Shown: in pieces, positions 7,895 to 16,894 of the stretch
How the letters are laid out: each line of letters starts with the position of its first letter
Position numbering within the stretch: the first letter of the stretch is position 1
Source of the DNA: CAXBMB01 sp963976695
GTDB lineage: Bacteria; Pseudomonadota; Alphaproteobacteria; Kiloniellales; DSM-21159
NCBI GenBank assembly: GCA_963976695.1
Contig: CAXBMB010000006.1
Span: 1-64,000 of the forward strand
DNA length: 64,000 bases
Reading direction: 5' to 3'
Notes under the pieces: model-generated
Databases searched by the model: none
Told to the model about the DNA's origin: nothing
The model's input: only the letters and a program-made list of their open reading frames with translations
Program-made: the position numbers and the translations under genes

Positions 7895-9108
7895 TGATCT
7901 CTGTCGAACAGGCTTTGGCGCAAATTCTGGCGACCTTCACCCCCCTGCCCGGCGAAACGGTTGCCCTATCCGAGGCGCTGGGCCGGGTGCTCGCCGAGGA
8001 TGCGCGGGCCCGCATGACCCAGCCCCCCAAAGCCGTCTCCGCCATGGACGGCTATGCGGTCAAGGCCGCCGACGTCACGGCGGTCCCCACCAAGTTGCGG
8101 ATCGTGGCGCACGTCGCCGCCGGCGCGTCATTTGACCAGGACGTTCTCGCCGGACAGGCGGCGCGGATTTTCACCGGCGCGCCACTGCCGCCCGGCACCG
8201 ACGCAATCGTTATTCAGGAAGACACCGATCGCGACGGCGATCAGGTGGTGATCAAGCAGCGCGTCGAGCCGGGGCACTATGTTCGTCCGGCCGGGTTGGA
8301 TTTCACCACCGGTGACATTGGCATCACGGCGGGCAGTCGCTTGACCGCGCGACAGGTTGGTCTTGCCGCCGCCATGGATATTCCCTGGCTGACAGTGCGC
8401 CGCCGCCCGCGCGTCGCCATCCTGGCGACCGGCGACGAGGTGGTTCTACCGGGTGAACCGCGCACCGAAAACCAAATCGTCAGCTCCAACGGATTTTCGC
8501 TGGCCGCCTTGGTGCAGGCCTGCGGCGGCGTCCCGATCAATCTGGGCATCGCCCAAGACAATCGGGACTCGCTGTTGCGGCTGGCCAAAGGCGGCAAGGG
8601 CGCAGACCTGCTTGTGACCACCGGCGGCGCCTCGGTGGGCGAGCACGACCTCATTCGCCAGGTGCTCGGCGAACAGGGCCTGACCTTGAACTTTTGGCGA
8701 ATCACCATGCGCCCGGGAAAGCCGCTGATGTTCGGCGCGCTTGGCGACACGCCGCTGCTCGGCCTGCCGGGAAACCCGGTATCGACATTGGTGTGCGCCA
8801 TCCTCTTTCTCAAACCCGCGCTTGAGCGGTTGCTGGGCTTGAACGGCCCCTCCCACCGGCTGCAAAAAGCCAGGCTCGGCGTCGCCTTGACGGAAAATGA
8901 TCGCCGCCAGGATTACCTCCGGGCGCGTTTTGAATACGATGATCAAGGCCACCGCCACGCCTTTGCCTTTGGCCGCCAGGACAGCTCAATGATGGCCACG
9001 CTGGCCCAAGCCGACGGCCTGATTCTGCGCAAGCCTCACGCCCCCGCCGCCAAGATCGGCGACGAGGTGGATATCTTGCCGCTTGGCAGCGACGCCTTGG
9101 GGATTTGA
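7891..9108 (+). CDS. moeA: molybdopterin molybdenumtransferase MoeA
   Basis: Inserts molybdate into adenylylated molybdopterin in the last step of Moco synthesis. The 405 residues contain the N-terminal MoeA domains (AMDGYAV near residue 51, IFTGAPLPPGTDAIV), the central MoCF-binding domain (LATGDEV, then TTGGASVGEHD) and the C-terminal beta-barrel domain. The MRPGKPLMFG and LPGNPVS motifs contact the pterin in homologues. It overlaps moaC by 4 bp; an ATG one codon later would overlap by 1 bp. lexA follows after about 300 bp and has its own promoter, so moeA probably ends the transcription unit. Confidence 0.95.
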   Translation: MMISVEQALAQILATFTPLPGETVALSEALGRVLAEDARARMTQPPKAVSAMDGYAVKAADVTAVPTKLRIVAHVAAGASFDQDVLAGQAARIFTGAPLPPGTDAIVIQEDTDRDGDQVVIKQRVEPGHYVRPAGLDFTTGDIGITAGSRLTARQVGLAAAMDIPWLTVRRRPRVAILATGDEVVLPGEPRTENQIVSSNGFSLAALVQACGGVPINLGIAQDNRDSLLRLAKGGKGADLLVTTGGASVGEHDLIRQVLGEQGLTLNFWRITMRPGKPLMFGALGDTPLLGLPGNPVSTLVCAILFLKPALERLLGLNGPSHRLQKARLGVALTENDRRQDYLRARFEYDDQGHRHAFAFGRQDSSMMATLAQADGLILRKPHAPAAKIGDEVDILPLGSDALGI

Positions 9109-9235
9109 CAAGCGCGGCGCGCAGCCGTTCACGCTTCAACTCGGCCTGAAGACCGCGTCCCCAAGCAACGTTCTCCTTGAGCCCGCCGATGGATGACTTT
9201 TTCAAATAATCAGGACCATCTGGAGAGCATAACGG

Positions 9236-9270
9236 GAACACTTGACCAACAGAAGGAACATCACTAGAAC
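9236..9270 (+). promoter_or_regulatory. lexA promoter with LexA (SOS) box
   Basis: TTGACC (9242-9247), a 17 bp spacer and TAGAAC (9265-9270) form a good sigma-70 promoter. GAACATCACTAGAAC (9256-9270) is an exact GAAC-N7-GAAC match to the alphaproteobacterial LexA box (GTTC-N7-GTTC on the other strand) and covers the -10. Exactly 20 bp upstream is a degenerate second box, GAAC-N7-CAAC (9236-9250), which covers the -35. This arrangement implies LexA autorepression. Confidence 0.85.
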
Positions 9271-9346
9271 ATTAGCAGATGTTTTGGATTCGTTCTTTGT
9301 CAGCCGTGACCGTGGAATAACTGCAATTCCGTGCGTCCGCTCACCA

Positions 9347-9388
9347 AGGTAACGGGACGGTTTTTCCAGGTAACGGGACGGTTTTTCC
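9347..9388 (+). repeat. 21 bp perfect tandem duplication in the lexA leader
   Basis: AGGTAACGGGACGGTTTTTC plus C occurs twice in direct succession (9347-9367 and 9368-9388), followed by a further AGG. It lies between the predicted transcription start (about 9277) and the lexA ATG (9407), ending 18 bp before the start codon. Confidence 0.9.
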
Positions 9389-9406
9389 AGGGAGGCTCAG
9401 GTCAGC

Positions 9407-10111
9407 ATGTTGACGCCCAAGCAATACGAGTTGCTGTTGTTTTTGCACAAGCACCTCTCTGAGGAAGGGGTATCGCCGTCGTTTGACGAAATGAAGGAAG
9501 CCCTGGGTCTTAAATCCAAATCTGGCATTCATCGGCTGATTACCGGCTTGGAGGAGCGTGGCTTCATCCGGCGTCTGGCGCATCGGGCGCGGGCCGTGGA
9601 AATTCTGCGTCTGCCGGACGCCGTGACCGGCCGAAGCGGCAGCGGCTTCTCCCCCTCGGTGATCGAAGGCGGACGCCACGGGCTTGGCTTGGCCAACAGC
9701 CCCCGGCTTCACCCGGTTGAAGAAGGCGAGTCCGTGGGCCTGCCGCTCTATGGCAAGATCGCCGCGGGCACGCCCATTGAAGCGCTGCGCGACAACTCCT
9801 CCTTCGTCGATGTTCCCGCCAACCTGCTTGGCCGGGGAGAGCATTATGCGCTCGAGGTCGAGGGCGATTCGATGATCGAGGCGGGAATTCTCGATGGCGA
9901 CACCGTGATCATCGAACGCAGCGAACAGGCGGAAAACGGCGCCATCGTTGTCGCTCTGGTCGACGACGATGAAGTGACCCTGAAGCGGTTGCGAAAACGC
10001 AACGGCGCCATTGCGCTGGAACCGGCGAACCGAAATTACGAACCCCGGGTTTTCCCGCCGGATCGGGTAAAGGTGCAGGGTCGGCTGATCGGTCTGCTGC
10101 GCCGCTACTAG
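9407..10111 (+). CDS. lexA: LexA SOS repressor
   Basis: SOS-response repressor and self-cleaving S24 protease of 234 residues. The N-terminal winged helix-turn-helix spans about 1-65 (SFDEMKEALGLKSKSGIHRL). The linker is longer than in E. coli LexA. The autocleavage bond is Ala120-Gly121, the nucleophile Ser155 lies in EGDSM and the general base is Lys193. RecA-stimulated cleavage is therefore expected. The gene has its own promoter with a matching LexA box. It converges with comEC, separated by about 100 bp that holds a dispersed repeat. Confidence 0.97.
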   Translation: MLTPKQYELLLFLHKHLSEEGVSPSFDEMKEALGLKSKSGIHRLITGLEERGFIRRLAHRARAVEILRLPDAVTGRSGSGFSPSVIEGGRHGLGLANSPRLHPVEEGESVGLPLYGKIAAGTPIEALRDNSSFVDVPANLLGRGEHYALEVEGDSMIEAGILDGDTVIIERSEQAENGAIVVALVDDDEVTLKRLRKRNGAIALEPANRNYEPRVFPPDRVKVQGRLIGLLRRY

Positions 10112-10112
10112 C

Positions 10113-10164
10113 GGGTGATCGACGGAGTGCGCAGCGCGCGGCGCTTCGTCTCTGTCGTCAAGCC
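10113..10164 (+). repeat. dispersed intergenic repeat GGGTGATCGACG, copy 1
   Basis: Begins GGGTGATCGACG, has a GCG-rich middle that can fold (GCGCAGCGCGCGGCGC), and ends CTGTCGTCAAGCC. Three related copies lie at 16178-16241 (opposite strand), 40414-40466 and 51326-51366, all outside genes. Here it sits 1 bp after the lexA stop codon. Confidence 0.5.
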
Positions 10165-10214
10165 TTCTCTCATAGACAGCCCCGATAGACAGGTCCGACT
10201 CCAAGTCATTGAGC

Positions 10215-12578
10215 TCAACCAGGTGTTTGGCCCAGCCCGGTTGGCTTGCTGCGCCGCCGCCAGGGGGCGTTGACGCCCCAGGGGGCATTGCCGAGCGCCG
10301 TTTTGAGCGACAGGCTCCGCGCGCCACGGTCGTCCAACCAAACCAGGGTGCCGCCCTGCCGAGCCAAGGTGTTGGCGTCCAGCAGCACCTCGGCGCCCGC
10401 CCGTTTGCACCCCTTGCCAACGGCATGGAAAGACAGCAGTCGTTGCCGGGTTCGGCAGTCTTCTTCCAATCCGCGCGGATCGCGCAGCAAGCTGGTCCAG
10501 CGGCTGCGCTGCGGATCCAGGCTAAAGCGGCAGGCCAGGGGATCACAACGCAACCAGGTCCGGCCGGAAAAACTCAAGCTCAGACTCGCCCCCGGCGCCA
10601 GGTAACGCGGCGGCAAACCGCTGCGCTTAATCCATTGGTCGGCTGAAAACTGCCCCGCGGCGGTCAGCGGCAACAGCAGGCGGCCGTCGGGACCGCGCAG
10701 GGCCCAGCGCGGCTCTTGCTGGGTCAGCCGCACATCCGGACCACGATGCAACGCGATTGAAAGCGGCAGGATGAGAAAAAACGGCAACGCCGCATAGCGC
10801 CAGGAACCGCGCCACAGACAAAGCCAGGCCCCGGCGGCGACAGCGCTCAACGCCCCCCAAAGCGGCAACTCCGAATAGCGCTGCACCGCGCCGGGCCAAC
10901 TGGAAATTTCACCGGCCAAGGCCAACAAAGCCTGCAGGGCCGCGCCCAACCAAGGCAAGACCAGCGGCTCGAGCTGAAAGGGCATGAGCAGCAAGCTCAG
11001 AATAATCAGCGGCATGACGACAAAGCTGGCCAGCGGAATGGCGATCATATTGGCCAGCAGTCCGAAGCTGGCAATCTGTTGAAAATGAAAAAGCGCAAGG
11101 GGCGCGGTGGCCAGCCCCGCCACCAGCGAGGTTCCAGCCAGCCCGGCGAAAAACAGGACCAAACCGCGACCCAGACGCGCCGGGCCGCCAGGTTCCCGAC
11201 CCTCCAGCAGCCGTTGCATAGCTCCGCCGCGCTGCACCGCCTCGTAGGCGGCAATCAACGCGGCGACGGCGGCGAAGGACAGTTGGAAGGAGGCGGTGAG
11301 CAGGCTTTCAGGGCGCAACAGCAGCACCAGCAAGGCGGCCCACGCAAGCACCCGAAGCGAGATCGCCCGTCGATCCGCCAAGATCGCCAAGAGCGACAGG
11401 GACACCATAATAAAGGCCCTTTCGGTCGGCACGGAGCCACCGGACAGACCAAAATAGACAAAGGCGCCCAGCCAGGCCACGACCGCCGCCCACTTCTTGA
11501 TCGGATAGGACAGCGCCACGGCCGGAATCAACGCCAGGCCCGCCCGAACCAGAAAATACAGGCTTCCCGCCACCAGCCCGATATGCAGACCGGAAATGGC
11601 GAGCAGATGGGCCAAGCCGGAGTCGCGCAGGGCGCCAACCTGCTGCGCCGGAAGGTAGCCGCGCGCGCCAACGCTCAAAGCGATGGCCAAGCCGGCCTGC
11701 TCCGGCGGAAGCTGGGCGCGCACGCGCTGTATTACCCGCCATCGCAGCCGGTTCCAAAGCAATTGCCAACTTATTTGGCCCGGCCACCGCGCGCTGGCGG
11801 CTGACACGCTCGGCCCCCCCGCCGGTGGGGCGCTTTCTTGTTGCCGCCCGACCTGCCGATCGAAAATCCTCGGCGCCCCCAAACTGAAACCCACCGCCCC
11901 CAGACCCTGGAAATAGGCGACCCGGGCAAAATTATAGTCGCCCGGCGCCGCCGGCAACGGCGGCGGCAAGAGCCGCGCCTTGCCCGCCAGCCAGCGTCCC
12001 GGTTCAGGCAAGTCCTGGGATTTGGGAAGCAGCAGGCGCAGCTTTTCCGGCTTGCCTGCCAGTGTCCGGCCGCTGTTGAGCGGCGTGATCCGTGCCGGTC
12101 GCAACAGCACGCGCGGGCCCTTGGCGCTTTGCTCACTGGCCAGGATCTCCCCCTCCAGCATCACCGCGACAGGCCCGCCGGTCAGCACCGGCGCGGCAAC
12201 CCAAAGCAGACGCAGTTGCAGCGCCGCTAGCCCCAGCAGCACAAAGCACAGGGGCAGGTGCCAAGCGAGGCCCCGCCTGGCGCCCAAAAGGTATAGCACC
12301 GGCGCGGCAAACAGCAGGCCCGCTAAAACCACCGCCGGACTGGCAAAGAACTGCTGAAAACCAATCGCAATACCCAAGCCGAAAAACACCGGCAGCCACA
12401 GAAAGCGCTGCGCGCGCTCACGCGCCAGGTTCCGCTGCAAAACCGCGCGCCCGGCGCGCAGGCCGCGCCGCCACCGCCGCAAAAATCCGGACCCGTTCGG
12501 CGGCCAACGCCACAGGGGCGCGCAAGCCGCCAAGACGGCGGGCCTGGAATCATTGCACTGTCGGTTTCCCCCTGCCAT
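10215..12578 (-). CDS. ComEC/Rec2-family competence membrane protein
   Basis: Large polytopic inner-membrane protein (787 residues) of the ComEC/Rec2 family, the predicted channel for single-stranded DNA uptake. A DUF4131-like N-terminal domain follows the first membrane helices (about 60-230). The competence domain, with many hydrophobic helices (about 280-620), includes the conserved segment HLLAISGLHIGLVAG. The last about 150 residues do not show the HxHxDH motif of the metallo-beta-lactamase domain found in Bacillus and gammaproteobacterial ComEC, a truncation often seen in alphaproteobacteria. The N-terminal about 50 residues are Arg-rich and poorly conserved, so the true start could be further in. 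No other competence gene is nearby; natural transformation is only inferred. Confidence 0.85.
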   Translation of the reverse strand: MAGGNRQCNDSRPAVLAACAPLWRWPPNGSGFLRRWRRGLRAGRAVLQRNLARERAQRFLWLPVFFGLGIAIGFQQFFASPAVVLAGLLFAAPVLYLLGARRGLAWHLPLCFVLLGLAALQLRLLWVAAPVLTGGPVAVMLEGEILASEQSAKGPRVLLRPARITPLNSGRTLAGKPEKLRLLLPKSQDLPEPGRWLAGKARLLPPPLPAAPGDYNFARVAYFQGLGAVGFSLGAPRIFDRQVGRQQESAPPAGGPSVSAASARWPGQISWQLLWNRLRWRVIQRVRAQLPPEQAGLAIALSVGARGYLPAQQVGALRDSGLAHLLAISGLHIGLVAGSLYFLVRAGLALIPAVALSYPIKKWAAVVAWLGAFVYFGLSGGSVPTERAFIMVSLSLLAILADRRAISLRVLAWAALLVLLLRPESLLTASFQLSFAAVAALIAAYEAVQRGGAMQRLLEGREPGGPARLGRGLVLFFAGLAGTSLVAGLATAPLALFHFQQIASFGLLANMIAIPLASFVVMPLIILSLLLMPFQLEPLVLPWLGAALQALLALAGEISSWPGAVQRYSELPLWGALSAVAAGAWLCLWRGSWRYAALPFFLILPLSIALHRGPDVRLTQQEPRWALRGPDGRLLLPLTAAGQFSADQWIKRSGLPPRYLAPGASLSLSFSGRTWLRCDPLACRFSLDPQRSRWTSLLRDPRGLEEDCRTRQRLLSFHAVGKGCKRAGAEVLLDANTLARQGGTLVWLDDRGARSLSLKTALGNAPWGVNAPWRRRSKPTGLGQTPG

Positions 12579-13211
12579 CGCCCCACCCGGAAAGGATGCC
12601 CCTAGCTTTGAATTCGTAGGCTCGCCCGCCGTTCCCGAACCGCAAAAATTCGACCAACATCGCTATGATCGAGAAACAACGCCCCAAAAACCCCGGCGAC
12701 CGCGCGACGCCAGTCCTCGCCACAGTTTAAAAGACTACCCCAAGTTGCGGCGCATTGCCGACTCTTTTGCAGTGTCGGCAAAATTACAAGGCGGCGCGCC
12801 TGCCAACGCAGCGCGATCACAAGACCAACGCGCGGGACACAACGGGAGACACAGCGGGACACAGCGGGACACAACAGGACACAAGGCGCCTACCGCAGCG
12901 AGCCAATTGTCACGCTGTGACAGCGGATTGTCGGGGCGATGGCAACCTTATCAGCGGCCAGGCGCGCCACGGCTGGACGCCACGGATGACACGGCTATTC
13001 CATCATCTTTTTGATCTGAATAGACTTTAAATAAGCTATTTTATCACACTGATTTAATTAATTTATCGTCGATTTGCCGATAATTGTTCGCTTGCCGATA
13101 GTCGAATTACGGCGGTGGTGGCGTGCAAAGTTCGGGGGGCTGTGGTAAATAGCCGCCCAATTCATTGCTCTACAAACTTCATCGCCCACAACCTGTGACC
13201 TTACAACGCCC
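12579..13211. other. 633 bp comEC-gltX intergenic region
   Basis: No convincing gene. It must hold the divergent promoters of comEC (minus) and gltX (plus). Positions 12834-12885 hold a short tandem repeat. An AT-rich stretch (about 13005-13085) is the likely gltX promoter region, but no strong -35/-10 pair could be fixed. TTGCCGATA occurs twice as a direct repeat at about 13074 and 13093. Open frames here have atypical composition and no family signature. Confidence 0.6.
12834..12885 (+). repeat. five-copy decamer tandem repeat (GGGACACARC)
   Basis: Units GGGACACAAC, GGGAGACACAGC (2 bp longer), GGGACACAGC, GGGACACAAC and AGGACACAAG lie head to tail. A short satellite of this kind can expand or contract by slippage. 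Confidence 0.85.
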
Positions 13212-14603
13212 ATGACCATCGTGACGCGCTTTGCGCCTTCTCCCACCGGGTTTCTGCACATTGGCGGCGCCCGCACCGCACTCTTTAATTGGCTGTTCGC
13301 CCGACATCACGGCGGCCGATTCCTGCTGCGGATTGAGGATACCGACCGCAAACGCTCGACGCCGGAGGCCATCGAGGCGATCAAGAGCGGCTTGCGCTGG
13401 TTGGAGCTCGATTGGGACGGCGAGGAGGTCTATCAATTCAGCCGCGCCGATCACCATGCCGCCTTGGCGCGGCAACTACTGGAAGACGGCAAGGCCTATC
13501 ATTGCTACGCCTCGCCCGAGGAATTGCAGGCGATGCGCGAGACGGCGCGCGCCGAGGGCCGCCCGATGCGCTATGACGGCCGTTGGCGCGATCGCCCGGC
13601 CAGCGACGCCCCCGAGGGCGTCAAGCCGGTGGTGCGGCTGAAAATGCCGCAAAGCGGTGAAATAACCATTGAAGATCTTGTTCAGGGCGCGGTAACCGTC
13701 GCCAACGATCAACTGGATGACATGGTGCTGCTCCGTGCCGACGGCACCCCGACCTACATGCTGTCGGTGGTGGTGGATGACCATGATATGGCGGTGACCC
13801 ATGTCATTCGCGGCGACGACCATCTAACCAACGCCTTCCGGCAGTATCAGCTTTACCTGGCGTTGGGCTGGACCCCGCCCGCTTTCGCCCATATCCCGCT
13901 GATCCACGGCGCCGACGGCGCCAAGCTTTCCAAACGCCACGGCGCGTTGGGGGTCGAGGCATACCGCGACGAGATGGGCTATCTTCCCGAAGCGCTGCGC
14001 AACTATCTGCTGCGCTTGGGCTGGGGACATGGCGACGATGAAATCATCTCCACCCAGCAAGCTATTGAATGGTTTGATCTTTCAGGGGTTGGCAAGTCTC
14101 CGTCCCGATTCGATTTTGCCAAGCTCGACAATCTCAACGGGATCTACCTTCGCGAGGCCGAGACCGACCGCCTGGTCAAGGCGTTGGCCGACATCTATGG
14201 CGACAAGCTGGACCCGACCGGGCGCGCCCGTTTGCAAGCCGGCATGGACGGCTTGAAGGCGCGGGCGAAGAATCTATTGGAACTATCTGAACTTGCTGAA
14301 TTTTACATTTCACCCCGGCCGTTAACTCTCAATGCAAAGGCGGAGAAGGCCTTAAGCGACGAGGCCCGGAGTCTTCTGAGCCGCCTGCTGCCGCACTTTC
14401 AAGCCCTGTCGGTCTGGGACGAAGAAGCCATCGACGCCACGGTCAGGACGTTCGCCGAAACCGAAGCGGTAAAATTGGGCGCGGTCGCCCAACCGCTCCG
14501 GGCGGCGCTGACCGGGTCCAACATATCGCCCGGCATCTTTGAAGTGGCGGCAATCCTCGGCCGGGACGAAGCCCTGGCGCGGATCGCCGATCAAGCGCGC
14601 TGA
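13212..14603 (+). CDS. gltX: glutamate--tRNA ligase
   Basis: Class I aminoacyl-tRNA synthetase, 463 residues, charging tRNA-Glu. The HIGH-type motif is PTGFLHIGGART (11-22) and the KMSKS motif is KLSKR (238-242). The glutamate-binding RIEDTD (40-45) and the C-terminal anticodon-binding helical domain are complete, so this is a full GluRS and not the short glutamyl-Q-tRNA synthetase. Many alphaproteobacteria encode two GltX paralogues, one of which also charges tRNA-Gln; which one this is cannot be told from the window. gltA follows on the same strand after about 105 bp, apparently with its own promoter. Confidence 0.96.
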   Translation: MTIVTRFAPSPTGFLHIGGARTALFNWLFARHHGGRFLLRIEDTDRKRSTPEAIEAIKSGLRWLELDWDGEEVYQFSRADHHAALARQLLEDGKAYHCYASPEELQAMRETARAEGRPMRYDGRWRDRPASDAPEGVKPVVRLKMPQSGEITIEDLVQGAVTVANDQLDDMVLLRADGTPTYMLSVVVDDHDMAVTHVIRGDDHLTNAFRQYQLYLALGWTPPAFAHIPLIHGADGAKLSKRHGALGVEAYRDEMGYLPEALRNYLLRLGWGHGDDEIISTQQAIEWFDLSGVGKSPSRFDFAKLDNLNGIYLREAETDRLVKALADIYGDKLDPTGRARLQAGMDGLKARAKNLLELSELAEFYISPRPLTLNAKAEKALSDEARSLLSRLLPHFQALSVWDEEAIDATVRTFAETEAVKLGAVAQPLRAALTGSNISPGIFEVAAILGRDEALARIADQAR

Positions 14604-14699
14604 CCGGAAAATCATCTGCGACAGTTGACCTATTTGCAGAGCTGCCGCGAACAGATTATGTTGCACCGCAACGAACACCCGTCCGAGGGTCCCTCGGGA

Positions 14700-14705
14700 T
14701 ATAAT
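14700..14705 (+). promoter_or_regulatory. candidate -10 element for gltA
   Basis: A perfect TATAAT hexamer lies 20 bp before the preferred gltA start. No -35 is found at normal spacing. If used, transcription starts near 14712 and the leader is only about 14 nt, beginning almost at the GGGGAAG ribosome site. Confidence 0.45.
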
Positions 14706-14725
14706 CAATCATGGGGAAGATGCAC

Positions 14726-16039
<1,314 letters not shown>

Positions 16040-16077
16040 TCACGCAAGTAAAGCTGCTTTCTGACCGGAAAAATAGA

Positions 16078-16107
16078 GGGGCGCCCTGCGGGGTGCCCCT
16101 TTTGTTT
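16078..16107 (+). terminator. rho-independent terminator of gltA
   Basis: GGGGCGCCC (16078-16086) and GGGTGCCCC (16091-16099) form a 9 bp stem with one G-T pair and a TGCG tetraloop, followed directly by TTTTGTTT. Confidence 0.93.
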
Positions 16108-16177
16108 AACCGGCGCACCCACGGCAACGCCTGTCCGGTTCCGGGTCCGGTTCCAGTGTCACTCCCACCCGTCCGTA

Positions 16178-16241
16178 GAGGGTGGCTCACGACAAAGTCG
16201 AGAGTCGCCGCGCGTCACGCTTCTTTCTTCGTCGATCACCC
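16178..16241 (-). repeat. dispersed intergenic repeat GGGTGATCGACG, copy 4 (inverted)
   Basis: Read on the minus strand it starts GGGTGATCGACG, continues with an AAGAAAGAAGCG-like segment and ends near TTTGTCGTGAGCC, like the other three copies. It lies between the gltA terminator and the DksA-type gene, ending 16 bp before that start codon. Confidence 0.45.
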
Positions 16242-16257
16242 TCTAGGATCTTAGACC

Positions 16258-16599
16258 ATGGATAAAGAAACCCTGGAGTCTTTGCGCCAACAGCTGTTGG
16301 CGCGGGATCAAGAACTTCGTGATTTGGACGCCCGGTCCAGCGACAGCCGCGCCCCGGTGGAGTTGGATCAAAGCCGCGTCGGTCGGCTGTCGCGCATGGA
16401 CGCGCTGCAGGGCCAAGCCATGGCGCAGGCCACCCATAACCGTCGGCAAGGCGAACAGCAGCGCATCAAAGCCGCCCTGGCGCGAATGGCAAGCGACGAC
16501 TACGGCTGGTGCCTGTCTTGCGGCGAAGAAATTTCTCCGGCCCGACTGCAAGCCGATGCGGCCGCCCCGCAATGCGTTCACTGCGCCGGACGGCGCTAG
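16258..16599 (+). CDS. TraR/DksA-type zinc-finger protein
   Basis: Small (113-residue) protein of the TraR/DksA family. These proteins bind the RNA polymerase secondary channel and modify promoter response, in some cases with ppGpp. A charged helical N-terminal part (about 1-75) is predicted. The C-terminal zinc finger has four Cys in the pattern C-x2-C-x17-C-x2-C (CLSC about 82-85, CVHC about 103-106), and YGWCLSCGEEI is typical of the family. It is shorter than true DksA (about 150 residues) and lacks a clear acidic coiled-coil tip, so equivalence to DksA is uncertain. Its last codons fall in a 29 bp tandem duplication. It appears to be a single-gene unit. Confidence 0.85.
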   Translation: MDKETLESLRQQLLARDQELRDLDARSSDSRAPVELDQSRVGRLSRMDALQGQAMAQATHNRRQGEQQRIKAALARMASDDYGWCLSCGEEISPARLQADAAAPQCVHCAGRR

Positions 16600-16632
16600 C
16601 GGGCGTTCACTGCGCCGTCCGCGCTAGCGACG
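16574..16632 (+). repeat. 29 bp imperfect tandem duplication across the dksA-like stop codon
   Basis: Both units begin GCGTTCACTGCGCCG and contain GCGCTAGCG (16574-16602 and 16603-16632). The first unit encodes the last codons and stop of the zinc-finger gene; the second is non-coding. Confidence 0.75.
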
Positions 16633-16684
16633 GATTGACTACGGCCTCGAAGCGCGAAACGCCACTTTTTTAGTCCAATCACCC

Positions 16685-16894
16685 GCTTATACCAAGTCCC
16701 ATTGATAAAGACCTATGGAGATCGTGTTACCTGCCCGTCGGGCAGGAAACACGATCGTTCTGGCGGCTTCTCAAGCCTTTCGGACGGCGTCGTGTCCGCC
16801 TGCCGATGCGCTGCATCGCCACGACAAACGCTCCTAGCCGAAAGACTTGAGAAGCCGTCTACATGAGTCTTTATCAGTGGGATTTGGTATTAGC
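16685..16894. repeat. ~210 bp MITE-like nested inverted-repeat element
   Basis: The outer arms begin GCTTATACCAAGTCCCATTG on the left (16685 onward) and GCTAATACCAAATCCCACTG on the right (minus strand from 16894). They are near-identical and continue into GATAAAGAC. Inside are a perfect hairpin GATCGTGTT/AACACGATC (16720-16756) with a CTGCCC/GGGCAG core, and another inverted pair, GGCTTCTCAAGCCTTTCGG against CCGAAAGACTTGAGAAGCC (about 16765-16783 and 16838-16856). No ORF is present and no clear target duplication was found. The right arm encodes the C terminus and stop of the neighbouring reductase. Confidence 0.75.

Noticed and set aside
9347..9388. Tandem repeat as a CRISPR or iteron array
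   Set aside because: Only two abutting copies without spacers; no cas or rep gene nearby.
12553..13030. Several short frames in the comEC-gltX gap
   Set aside because: Composition driven by the decamer repeat; no ribosome site, no signal peptide or family.
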